NCBI GenBank assembly: GCA_009783975.1
Contig: WRCL01000095.1
Span: forward strand, 1 to 6,884
DNA: 6,884 bases
Reading direction: 5' to 3'
Source of the DNA: Micrococcales bacterium
GTDB taxonomy: Bacteria > Actinomycetota > Actinomycetes > Actinomycetales > Cellulomonadaceae
Each line of letters begins with the position of its first letter. Position 1 is the first letter of the stretch. The notes under the pieces were generated by a model. The model had not been told where the DNA came from. It saw nothing but the letters and a program-made list of their open reading frames with translations, and searched no databases. The position numbers and the translations under genes are program-made. Shown one piece after another: positions 1-6,038 of this stretch.

Positions 1-1268
1 CCACGGCCCCGGCGAGCCAGCTCGTTGGCCACAGCCAAGAACCGCTCTGTGGTCAGGTCTACGACCGGCACCCGGCCGAACAGCTCGGCGTTGAGCGCGG
101 TGAACGCGTCGAGGGACACCTCGCCGCGGTCGAACCGCGGGACCTGCCACACCGGCGGGACCGGCCGCCACCACCCCTGGACGACGTCGTCGGGCGCAGC
201 GACGGCCAACCCCCAGCGTCCAACGACCGTGGCGACTGCCCCGGCCAGGGACTTGTCGCTGCTCAACGCTGTGATGTGCGGCTCGATAGCCTCGGCTGTG
301 CTCGGGCGCGGACGGGCGGCCAAGGCGGCGAGCACCGCCCGGCAGGCTTTCTTCGACGTCGGGCCGCACAGGGCGGCGGTGACCACGTCGGCGAGGCGGT
401 CGTCGTCCACCGCGGCGACAAGCACCGACGCCAGACGTTCGACCACCGGCGACTCACCACTGGCCAGGACAGGGACCAGCGCGTCGGCATGGGCAAGAAC
501 CTCGTCGTCGCTGACAGCCAGACCCGGGACCGGGCCGTCGTCAGTGGTGATCTGCGCGTCGAGCCACACCCGCAACCAGTGCCTGCGGTCCGAGGGGCGC
601 GTGGCGGTGTCGATCGCGGTGAGCACCAGGTCGACTGCCTCGTCGCGGTCCAGCCAGCCCCGGGCGACCCCGGCGCCGAGAACGTCGCCGAACTGGCCCA
701 CGCCCAGCGCCACCGCCGCGCGTATATGGTCGGCGAACCGCGACGAGACCAGGTCCTCGTCGTCTACCGCCTGCCCGACAAGCACCGTGCGGGCCACGTC
801 GACCCACTCTTCGAGGTAGGGACGCCGGCCGGGGACGGGCAGACCCTGACCGACGACGAGGCGGACCAGCGCCTCACCGTGGTCCCAGGCCAGGGACTGC
901 GTCCGGGCAGCCCGCCCGACCAGCTGTTCGACGAACCGTGGACCGCGCCCTACCACCACCTCAACCAGCGCACACGCTGAGGGCCGCACCATGTCGAGCA
1001 GCGTCGCCGCGCGGCTCACGCTCACCCCGACCCGAATGGCGAACAGCGCGAGCATCGACCGGTTGACTCCGACGTGGTCGTGTGACACCCACTGGCCGTT
1101 GGCGTGCTCGTCGCTCACCCACTCCCCCGACCTCAGCCCTGCCAGCGCCGTCTTGCGCTGCTGGTCGTTCCCCAACGGCAAGGTCGCGACGTCGTCATAG
1201 CTGGCGGACCCCCACCCAAGCTCGGTGAACACCGCAACAGCACCGGCAAGGTGAGGGTTGATGGCCAT
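1..1268 (-). CDS. Large DUF6493-like protein, N-terminal 422 residues (C-terminus outside window)
   Basis: An uninterrupted minus-strand frame runs from an ATG at 1268 off the left edge. The start is supported by AGGA at 1279-1276, seven bases upstream. The N-terminus begins MAINPHLAGAVAVFTELGW. Residues 100-350 are helix-rich and repeat-like: PYLEEWVDVARTVL, a GVARGWLDRDEAVDLVL stretch, HWLRVWLDAQ and VVERLASVLVAAVDDDRLADVV. This pattern resembles the uncharacterised actinobacterial family DUF6493, which I recall as roughly 800-900 residues; that assignment is from memory. Residues 364-380 carry a Trp/Pro-rich motif, QGWWRPVPPVWQVPRFD, also present in the protein at 5762-4365. Joining the first 363 residues here to that protein gives about 810 residues, close to the family length. 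No signal peptide or membrane segment is visible and no catalytic motif is recognised. It lies downstream of the FHA gene, separated by a degenerate duplicated start region. Coding status is firm; function is unknown. Confidence 0.78.
   Translation of the reverse strand, partial: MAINPHLAGAVAVFTELGWGSASYDDVATLPLGNDQQRKTALAGLRSGEWVSDEHANGQWVSHDHVGVNRSMLALFAIRVGVSVSRAATLLDMVRPSACALVEVVVGRGPRFVEQLVGRAARTQSLAWDHGEALVRLVVGQGLPVPGRRPYLEEWVDVARTVLVGQAVDDEDLVSSRFADHIRAAVALGVGQFGDVLGAGVARGWLDRDEAVDLVLTAIDTATRPSDRRHWLRVWLDAQITTDDGPVPGLAVSDDEVLAHADALVPVLASGESPVVERLASVLVAAVDDDRLADVVTAALCGPTSKKACRAVLAALAARPRPSTAEAIEPHITALSSDKSLAGAVATVVGRWGLAVAAPDDVVQGWWRPVPPVWQVPRFDRGEVSLDAFTALNAELFGRVPVVDLTTERFLAVANELARRGR
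129..182. repeat. 54-bp conserved block shared with 5664-5717
   Basis: This segment matches 5664-5717 at 50 of 54 positions and encodes the VQGWW...VPRFD motif on the minus strand. On either side the two genes are clearly diverged. It marks the point where similarity with the truncated paralogue begins. Confidence 0.7.
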
Positions 1269-1287
1269 TGCCCCATCCTGCCGTGCC
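1211..1287. repeat. Direct repeat, copy 1 (start region of left-edge gene)
   Basis: This 77-bp segment matches 1652-1728 with three mismatches, at a constant offset of 441 bases. It covers the ribosome site, the ATG and the first 19 codons of the left-edge gene. Looser similarity continues to 1308, because the hairpin arm has the counterpart GATGG-AGGGACGAAC at 1734-1748. Confidence 0.85.
1276..1279 (-). promoter_or_regulatory. Shine-Dalgarno AGGA for the left-edge gene
   Basis: AGGA sits seven bases before the ATG at 1268 on the minus strand and fixes that start. The same AGGA and spacing occur before the ATG at 1709, in the duplicated stub. Confidence 0.6.
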
Positions 1288-1289
1288 TA

Positions 1290-1352
1290 CAGATGGTGAG
1301 GGACGAACTCATATGTTCGTCCCTCACCCCGAAGTTCGTCCCTCACCATCTG
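1290..1352 (-). promoter_or_regulatory. Double-option hairpin in the leader of the left-edge gene
   Basis: A perfect 19-bp inverted repeat pairs 1290-1308 (CAGATGGTGAGGGACGAAC on the plus strand) with 1334-1352. Inside it, 1315-1327 is another copy of the right arm (GTTCGTCCCTCAC) and can pair with 1296-1308 as a 13-bp stem with a 6-base loop. In the minus-strand transcript the order is arm A (1352-1334), arm B (1327-1315), arm C (1308-1290). A and B are direct repeats that compete for C. Arm C ends about 10 bases before the AGGA ribosome site, so it would lie in the 5' leader. A leader switch, a protein-binding site and a mobile palindromic repeat are all possible. Confidence 0.55.
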
Positions 1353-1586
1353 CGGGTGCAGGTCAATCCAGCGGGAGCAAGGGAGCGTCGGGGTGCTCCT
1401 CGCAGCCGGTCGACGGCACGGCGGTCAGAGGGAGTCGACGAGGAGGATGTCGTTGAGGTACGAGTCGCGGCGGAGCGCAGCCCCTCCCATCCCACTCCTC
1501 CGATCACACCCGGAAAACTCGTCCACAGTACCACCAGTTCCGATCACGCCCGCCATCTCTTCGCTTCGGGCAGTGCTGGCGTCGGG
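1353..1586. other. Gene-poor spacer between the hairpin and the stub
   Basis: I see no recognisable gene in these 234 bases. The only minus-strand frame worth noting is 1556-1425, 43 residues, ATG start, ending RDSYLNDILLVDSL. It has no good ribosome site and is of a size expected by chance in G+C-rich DNA. Two short direct copies of TCCGATCAC lie near 1499 and 1539. The segment separates the two copies of the duplicated start region and may be residue of whatever was inserted or lost there. Confidence 0.4.
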
Positions 1587-1709
1587 TCACACCCGCGGGA
1601 GAGCGGGACTGCCCAGCGGCAGCATGGGTGCCTCAGCCCAGTCGGCGTCAGCCCACCCCAGCTCGGTGAACACCGCAACAGCACCGGCAAGGTGGGGGTT
1701 GATGGCCAT
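1587..1709 (-). pseudogene. 40-residue N-terminal stub duplicating the left-edge gene
   Basis: The minus-strand frame runs from an ATG at 1709, with AGGA seven bases upstream, to a TGA at 1587. Residues 1-19 are identical to the start of the left-edge protein (MAINPHLAGAVAVFTELGW). Residues 20-34 still align loosely, since both read x-LPLG, and then the frame stops after PALPRV. It starts 40 bases after the stop of the FHA gene, in a position where an intact second gene would be expected. I read it as the remnant of a duplicated paralogue whose body has been deleted. It retains a working-looking ribosome site, so a short peptide could still be made. The strong DNA identity to copy 1 over the first 77 bp suggests recent duplication or gene conversion. 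Confidence 0.6.
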
Positions 1710-1728
1710 TGCCCCATCCTGCCGGGCC
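1652..1728. repeat. Direct repeat, copy 2 (start of the stub)
   Basis: This is the partner of 1211-1287, with 74 of 77 bases identical. It ends close to the stop codon of the FHA gene (1750-1752). The half-hairpin motif AGGGACGAAC at 1739-1748 is kept, but its inverted partner arm is missing here. Confidence 0.85.
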
Positions 1729-1749
1729 GGCCGATGGAGGGACGAACCG

Positions 1750-3705
1750 CTATGCGGACTGGGGCAACTTTTCGCCGGGGACGACGCGCATGCCCACTGA
1801 GCCCAGGACGAGCTGTTCGCCGCCGACGGCTGCGGTCGTACCTGATGGGACGGTGTACGCGCGGCCAGCACGGGTGACGATGATGCCGTTGGTCGACCCG
1901 GCGTCGGTGACCTGCCACGCGCCGTCGACGAGGTCGAGGCGGGCGTGGGCTTTGGAGATCGTGCACGTCTCGTCCGAGATTGCCAGGACCTGCGTCCCCG
2001 GGCCGGCGGCGGCGGGGGCGCGGCCAAGGATCACCGACGGGGCCCACAGGTCGAACCGGCGGCCGTCGTCGAGGACGAGCGACCACTGCTGGGACGCGGC
2101 ACGGTCGACCAGGACGGTGTACTCGGCGACGGGTTCGGCGGCTGCGGCGGGTTGTTGGGCGACCTGCAGCGGAGGCGGCATGACCGGCGGGCTCGCCTGG
2201 GTGGGCGCGGGCGTGCCGGAGAGCATCACCGGTGGGGCCATCACCGGCGCCTGGACCGGTTCGGGCGACGGCGGCGGGTACACCGTCGGCTGGACGGCGG
2301 GCGCCGCGGCCAGCGCACCAAGCGCGAACGGCTGGGCCGGCGGGCCTGGGTACGGAGTGACCTGCGGCTGGGCAGAGGCCAGCCCAGCCATGGCGAACGG
2401 GTCAGCGGCGGGGCTGGGCTGCTGGGCCGCAGCGAACGCCTCAGGCGATGCGCCCGGATATCCAGCGGCCTGCGCCTGGGCAGCGGCAAACGGGTCAGCA
2501 GCGGCGGGGTACCCGGCCTGCGCCTGCGCAGCCGCAAACGGGTCAGCAGCACCCGGATACCCCGGGGCCTGCGCCTGGGCAGCCGCAAACGGGTCAGCAG
2601 CACCCGGATACCCCGGGGCCTGCGCCTGGGCAGCCGCGAACGGATCAGCAGCACCCGGATACCCGGCAGCCTGCGCCTGGGCAGCCGCAAACGGATCAGC
2701 AGCACCCGGATACCCGGCAGCCTGCGCCTGGGCAGCCGCAAACGGGTCGGCGGCGGGGTACCCGGGGGCCTGCGCCTGGGCCAGCGCGAACGGGTCGGCG
2801 CCAGCACCTGGGTACGCGGCGGCTTGCGGCTGGGCACCGGCTGACCCCGGCGCGAAGGCCTCAGGTGAGGCGTACGGGCTCTGCGCCGCGTGTGGGTTCT
2901 GCGCGTAGGGGTCAGGTGACGGTGGGGGGTATGCCTGCTCTGGGGACGGCTGGCCCATCGCGAACGGGTCGGCTGCGTAGGCGCCGAGCTGTGGCTGCAC
3001 GGCCGACGGCTGGCCCGGGTACCCCGGCTGGGCCCCGAACGCCAGCGCCTGGTTTGGGTCGGCCCCGGTGGGCATGGCGTACGGCGACGCCGCGAACGCT
3101 CCAGCGAACTGTGCGGCAGCGGGCTGGGGGGCTTGCGCCGGGTCTGCAGGGTTCGACCATGCGGCAGCGCCCCAGGCCGGGTCGGCTGCGGCCCCCCACG
3201 CGGCGGTCTGGGCAGCTGGTTGCGCAGCTGCCTGGGCTGCGTACGGGTCGTACATACCCGGGGCACCGAACGCTGCACCAGGGGGGAAGCTTGCCGGCTG
3301 GGCGGAGGCGGGCGGGCCGTACAGCGCCTCGGTCGCGGCCGCCGACATGGTCGACCCACCGGCCTTGGCACCGTCGAGCATCTTGCCGGCCCACAGCGGG
3401 CGGATGATCAGGCCGAGCAGCGCGAGCTTCTCGTCCTTGCCGCACAGCTTGGACATGTCCTGCAACAGCTGGTAGGTGATGAGCAGCCCGTATATCGGGA
3501 TGAACATGATGAAGACGATCTGGATCGGTGGGCGGTTGACCAGCTTGAGCATCTCAAGCTCACCGATGACCGGGACCCAGCCTTTCCAGCCCTCGACCCC
3601 GAGCTGTTTGAACAGCTTGGCCATCATCACGCCGTACCAGATGTAGAACAGCACAGACAGCACCAGCGGCACCAGTTGCATGACGAGCATGATAATGATT
3701 TCCAA
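1750..3705 (-). CDS. Membrane-anchored FHA-domain protein with DUF5684-like N-terminus and tandem-repeat linker
   Basis: This 651-residue protein probably reads phosphothreonine signals at the membrane. Residues 1-110 resemble the DUF5684 membrane family: a hydrophobic helix at about 3-30, the signature VEGWKGWVPVIGE near 37-49, a second helix at about 61-83, and a weaker hydrophobic stretch near 92-105. Residues 115-535 are a low-complexity linker rich in Ala, Pro, Gln, Gly and Tyr, with 17-residue repeats (ADPFAAAQAQAPGYPGA type) at about 313-412. Residues 540-645 form an FHA domain with the expected landmarks: GR at 561-562, S584 and H587 in ISKAHARL, and DAGSTNG at 601-607. The start is TTG at 3705, preceded by GGGA at a sensible distance; the first in-frame ATG (codon 6) lies too far from it. 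FHA domains bind phosphothreonine peptides, so a Ser/Thr kinase partner is expected but is not in the window. The family name for the N-terminus is from memory. Confidence 0.93.
   Translation of the reverse strand: MEIIIMLVMQLVPLVLSVLFYIWYGVMMAKLFKQLGVEGWKGWVPVIGELEMLKLVNRPPIQIVFIMFIPIYGLLITYQLLQDMSKLCGKDEKLALLGLIIRPLWAGKMLDGAKAGGSTMSAAATEALYGPPASAQPASFPPGAAFGAPGMYDPYAAQAAAQPAAQTAAWGAAADPAWGAAAWSNPADPAQAPQPAAAQFAGAFAASPYAMPTGADPNQALAFGAQPGYPGQPSAVQPQLGAYAADPFAMGQPSPEQAYPPPSPDPYAQNPHAAQSPYASPEAFAPGSAGAQPQAAAYPGAGADPFALAQAQAPGYPAADPFAAAQAQAAGYPGAADPFAAAQAQAAGYPGAADPFAAAQAQAPGYPGAADPFAAAQAQAPGYPGAADPFAAAQAQAGYPAAADPFAAAQAQAAGYPGASPEAFAAAQQPSPAADPFAMAGLASAQPQVTPYPGPPAQPFALGALAAAPAVQPTVYPPPSPEPVQAPVMAPPVMLSGTPAPTQASPPVMPPPLQVAQQPAAAAEPVAEYTVLVDRAASQQWSLVLDDGRRFDLWAPSVILGRAPAAAGPGTQVLAISDETCTISKAHARLDLVDGAWQVTDAGSTNGIIVTRAGRAYTVPSGTTAAVGGEQLVLGSVGMRVVPGEKLPQSA
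2417..2821 (-). repeat. 51-bp in-frame tandem repeats in the FHA gene
   Basis: Six well-conserved units start at plus-strand positions 2468, 2516, 2567, 2618, 2669 and 2720. Each begins GCCTGCGCCTG. Four are 51 bp and two, the first and sixth, are 48 bp. Diverged units flank the array at 2417-2467 and 2768-2821. The units at 2516 and 2567 differ by a single base. All lengths are multiples of three, so unit gain or loss keeps the frame. They encode repeats containing ADPFAAAQAQA and GYPG, with no Ser or Thr in the core unit. The near-identity points to recent slippage or recombination. Confidence 0.9.
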
Positions 3706-4270
3706 CGTATTTCCCTACCATCTCGCCAAAATGACGTGTCTGATTCCCGCCCGACGGCTGTGACGCAGCGCGGCGCAACGCCAGCCAACGGCGGTCTCGC
3801 GCTTGCCCAGGCTCGTGGTGTGAGCTGTCACGCTGGTGAGCGTACCGGACACCGGCTCTACCAGGAGGCCATCTGGTCCATGGATCCCGTGACACCGGTT
3901 TGACCCTGGTGCTCAGGCCCCCACAGGCGGCCGACGACACCGTGTAACACCCCGTTCACCAGCGTTTTTATCCGCCCACGCCTGTCAGCACCCAGACGGG
4001 TGACATCCCGGGCCGCAGCATGGACGCCGCCGGCCCGCCGGTGCGCAAACCGGGCGCGGCCAACACTGTCGCCTGGGACGTGGACGGTCGGGCTGCCACA
4101 AGAGCTCCCGCACGACGCCAGCACCACGAAGTACCGGCTGCGCACCTGCACCGGTGGCACCGGCGAGAAAGTGCCCTGTGAACGCAGAACCCGGCAAGAA
4201 CCTGCCGGTGCGTCATCCGCCGCGTGCGAAAAGAACGCGCGTCGTGAAACCACGGAGATTGACCACAGCC

Positions 4271-4295
4271 GCGTCGACCAGAGTTTTGTCGACGC
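4271..4295. repeat. 8-bp inverted repeat with 9-base loop
   Basis: GCGTCGAC at 4271-4278 is mirrored by GTCGACGC at 4288-4295 around CAGAGTTTT. It lies about 70 bases after the stop of the 5762-4365 gene and far upstream of the FHA start. It could be an operator or part of a termination region, but no run of T follows it on the minus strand. Confidence 0.35.
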
Positions 4296-4345
4296 ACCTG
4301 TCAATGACCACCGCCGGATCACAAGAACCAGGCCAGAAGGCGGTT

Positions 4346-4361
4346 CTCGTGCGGTCACGAG
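4346..4361 (-). terminator. Possible terminator hairpin just after the DUF6493-like C-half gene
   Basis: CTCGTG at 4346-4351 pairs with CACGAG at 4356-4361 around a 4-base loop, starting three bases after the TGA stop (4367-4365) on the minus strand. The stem is short and there is no clear U-tract, which is common for actinobacterial terminators but also weakens the call. Confidence 0.3.
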
Positions 4362-4364
4362 CCA

Positions 4365-5762
4365 TCACGGCTTCTTGCCGGGAACGCCAGTCGACGCTGC
4401 GAGCTGGGCTACCACCGCGCGGGCGGTCGAGACGGCCCGTGACGTGCCGGTGCGTGCGGCCAGGGCACGGGTGCCAGGCAGGTCGAGCACCGCCGGGTCG
4501 GCCAGGCCGGTGGCGACGGCGTGGACGACCTCACCGAGCAGTGCCGCGATGGTATCGGCGACGTCGACGGTCCCGGCGGGCAGGGGTGTGGTCGCCGCAG
4601 CGTGGGCGACCATCGCGTCCAGCACGGGCCAGACCACGGCGAGCATCCCTTCGGCAGCCAGGTCCCGCAGCACCCGCGCCACAGCCCCAGAGCGGACACC
4701 GTCGAGCCCGGCGGCGTCGGGCACCCCGGGCCGCAGCAGGCCACGGCACCACGCCTCGGTGATGGCCCGGGCGACGTCGGGCGCTGCCGTGGGGTGCACA
4801 GCGCGCTGCACAGTGAGCATCGCCGTCGCCGCGCCAGGCGGTAGCGGCGCCGCCGACCGGGCGACCTGGCGCAACCGCACACCCTGGGCGGCGTCATGCT
4901 CGCGTGCCCAGACCTTGAGCGTCGCCTCACACCACGGGACGACGGCAAACGACGGCCTGGGGTCATCCGGGTTGGCGCCATCGACGTGCTGGCGCGCCGC
5001 GTCGAGGACACCGCGGACGAAACACACCTCGGGGCGCCCGGCAGGCGGTGTGTGGCTCGCCCCCAGGTGGAACGGCGTGGCCAGGTACTGCAGCACCACC
5101 GGACCGGCCGTCACCTCCTCGGCGCGCCCAGCCGGGCCGACCACCGGCACCGGACCCAGGCACAACAGCTGGCGACGTACGTCGTCATCGGCGTAGGTGG
5201 TGTCCAGCCTGGTCAGCGCCAGGGCAAGGTCACCGCTGCTCGCGGCGACCCCAGCACACGCGTACGCCTCCAGCCGCCCGGCCAGGTCAGCCGGGTCGAT
5301 CCGCAGGTCGACCCATGTCGGTTGCGACAGCACGCACGGCACCTGCCCGAGCCGGGCGAACACCGCGGCCTCGCGTTCCCACAACGGGCCCGCGCCGCGC
5401 ACCGGCGCAGGCCGGCGGCGTGTGTCCTGCGTGCCGGACGCCGGCTCGTGCGCCCACCACGCCGCGGCTGCCACGCCCGACGTCCAGCTGTGTGCCGGCA
5501 ACCCCGCCAGCGCCGACCGCGCCCCGTCCACATCGTCACGGGCGACCGCGTTCGCCACGACGACGAACCGTTCGACAACCACGTCCACCACATCGGTCTG
5601 CGCCGGACGGGCCACCAGCTCAGCGGCAACCTCAGCCAGGGCCTGTGCCGTCAACGCCCCCGCGTCGAACCGCGGGACCCGCCACACCGGCGGCACCGGA
5701 CACCACCACCCCTGGACCAGGCTGGAGTCCTTGGGGCGGGCACCGCCTCCGAGCGGGATCAT
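4365..5762 (-). CDS. N-terminally truncated DUF6493-like paralogue (C-terminal half)
   Basis: This frame encodes about 465 residues. It begins MIPLGGGARPKDSSL and then enters QGWWCPVPPVWRVPRFD at residues 17-33, the motif found at residues 364-380 of the left-edge protein. Similarity continues beyond it (VDVVVERFVVVANAVAR here, VDLTTERFLAVANELAR there). It therefore corresponds to the C-terminal half of a family of about 810 residues and lacks the first ~360. The rest is Ala-rich and helical, with TWVDLRIDPADLAGRL and VVPWCEATLKVWARE segments and no recognised catalytic motif. I prefer the ATG at 5762: GGAG lies five bases upstream and the ATG overlaps the stop of the preceding small frame (ATGA). 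A GTG at 5768 is possible, and the frame is open back to a TAG at 5822. It may be a functional domain protein or a gene remnant that still reads open; about 465 intact codons favour continued expression. Confidence 0.82.
   Translation of the reverse strand: MIPLGGGARPKDSSLVQGWWCPVPPVWRVPRFDAGALTAQALAEVAAELVARPAQTDVVDVVVERFVVVANAVARDDVDGARSALAGLPAHSWTSGVAAAAWWAHEPASGTQDTRRRPAPVRGAGPLWEREAAVFARLGQVPCVLSQPTWVDLRIDPADLAGRLEAYACAGVAASSGDLALALTRLDTTYADDDVRRQLLCLGPVPVVGPAGRAEEVTAGPVVLQYLATPFHLGASHTPPAGRPEVCFVRGVLDAARQHVDGANPDDPRPSFAVVPWCEATLKVWAREHDAAQGVRLRQVARSAAPLPPGAATAMLTVQRAVHPTAAPDVARAITEAWCRGLLRPGVPDAAGLDGVRSGAVARVLRDLAAEGMLAVVWPVLDAMVAHAAATTPLPAGTVDVADTIAALLGEVVHAVATGLADPAVLDLPGTRALAARTGTSRAVSTARAVVAQLAASTGVPGKKP
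5664..5717. repeat. 54-bp conserved block, second copy at the paralogue breakpoint
   Basis: This is the partner of 129-182. It lies only about 45 bases inside the start of the truncated paralogue, so similarity to the left-edge gene begins essentially at this block. That is consistent with a recombination breakpoint here. Confidence 0.7.
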
Positions 5763-5863
5763 CGCCACTCCAGCGGGGATCTGCCGCGGGATGCTCGGCT
5801 CATGACCATCTCCAGTCGGCTACAGCAGCCTTGGTAGCGCAGCCCGAACGGCCCTTCGGTCAC
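5759..5863 (-). CDS. Unidentified 34-residue frame coupled to both neighbours
   Basis: A GTG at 5863 overlaps the stop of the antitoxin-like gene (GTGA), and the TGA at 5761-5759 overlaps the preferred ATG of the next gene (ATGA). The peptide reads MTEGPFGLRYQGCC at its start and ends GRSPLEWR. I do not recognise it. Its place directly after an antitoxin-like gene is where a toxin would normally sit, so it could be the front of a truncated toxin gene cut short by the recombination that brought in the DUF6493-like half. It could also be a small coupling frame with no product of its own. The paired four-base overlaps are the only real evidence. Confidence 0.35.
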   Translation of the reverse strand: MTEGPFGLRYQGCCSRLEMVMSRASRGRSPLEWR

Positions 5864-5991
5864 AGCCTGCTCCGAACGGAGGCGAAGACCTCGTCGTCGG
5901 CGAGCCGGACCTCGGACCGCGATGCGGCACGGTCGACCTCGTCAAGACGGGACTCGACGTCACCGGTGTCCAGGTGCGGGTTCTTGGTCAT
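5860..5991 (-). CDS. Small antitoxin-like protein (43 residues)
   Basis: The frame runs from an ATG at 5991 to a TGA at 5862-5860, with GGAG five bases before the start, a strong ribosome site. The peptide begins MTKNPHLDTGDVESRLDEVD and ends RLADDEVFASVRSRL. The acidic helix followed by L-x-x-(D/E)EVF-x-x-(V/L)R resembles the C-terminal, toxin-binding part of RelB/Phd-type addiction antitoxins. At 43 residues it lacks room for a usual DNA-binding N-terminal domain, so it would be either a minimal antitoxin or a shortened one. Its stop overlaps the start of the next frame (GTGA), an arrangement common in toxin-antitoxin pairs, yet no recognisable toxin follows. The palindrome at 6039-6100 lies about 50 bases upstream and could be its operator. 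Family assignment is by resemblance only. Confidence 0.55.
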   Translation of the reverse strand: MTKNPHLDTGDVESRLDEVDRAASRSEVRLADDEVFASVRSRL

Positions 5992-6038
5992 GCCAACTCC
6001 AGGTCGGACTGGTGTCTGTCGCATTCTGGCAGACCCAC

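Larger units (their letters stand above)
3706..4364. other. Long intergenic region upstream of the FHA gene
   Basis: I find no supportable gene in these 659 bases. Frames on both strands lack protein-like composition and recognisable motifs. The part nearest 3705 must contain the leader of the FHA gene; GGGA lies just before its TTG. Small inverted repeats occur at 4191-4208 (CCGGCA, 6-base loop, TGCCGG), 4271-4295 and 4346-4361. A TTGACA hexamer occurs on the minus strand within TTGACAGGTGCG (about 4305-4294), but I see no convincing -10 partner at the right distance, so I do not call a promoter. Confidence 0.5.

Noticed and set aside
25..980. Overlapping plus-strand frames opposite the left-edge gene
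   Set aside because: The minus strand here has a continuous frame from a start with a ribosome site and shares motifs with the 5762-4365 protein; the plus-strand frames do not.
1518..1532. CGTCCACAG as a DnaA box near 1520
   Set aside because: It is a single degenerate match with no cluster of boxes and no A+T-rich stretch to suggest an origin.
2417..2821. Regularly spaced repeats as a CRISPR array
   Set aside because: Units are contiguous, in frame and coding, with no unique spacers between them.
1709..2908. Long plus-strand frame of about 400 codons rich in Ala, Gly and Trp across the FHA gene
   Set aside because: It is the antisense of the repeat-rich linker. The minus-strand frame has recognisable membrane and FHA domains, while this frame has only the mirrored repeat and no domain.
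3858..4358. Minus-strand frame of 166 codons in the region upstream of the FHA gene
   Set aside because: It shows no recognisable motif, unusual Ser/Arg-rich composition and no convincing ribosome site. I treat the region as intergenic.
4000..5196. Plus-strand frame of about 400 codons spanning the intergenic region and the DUF6493-like half
   Set aside because: Composition is Ser/Thr/Arg-rich, typical of an antisense shadow in G+C-rich DNA. It crosses the stop of a better-supported minus-strand gene and shows no domain.
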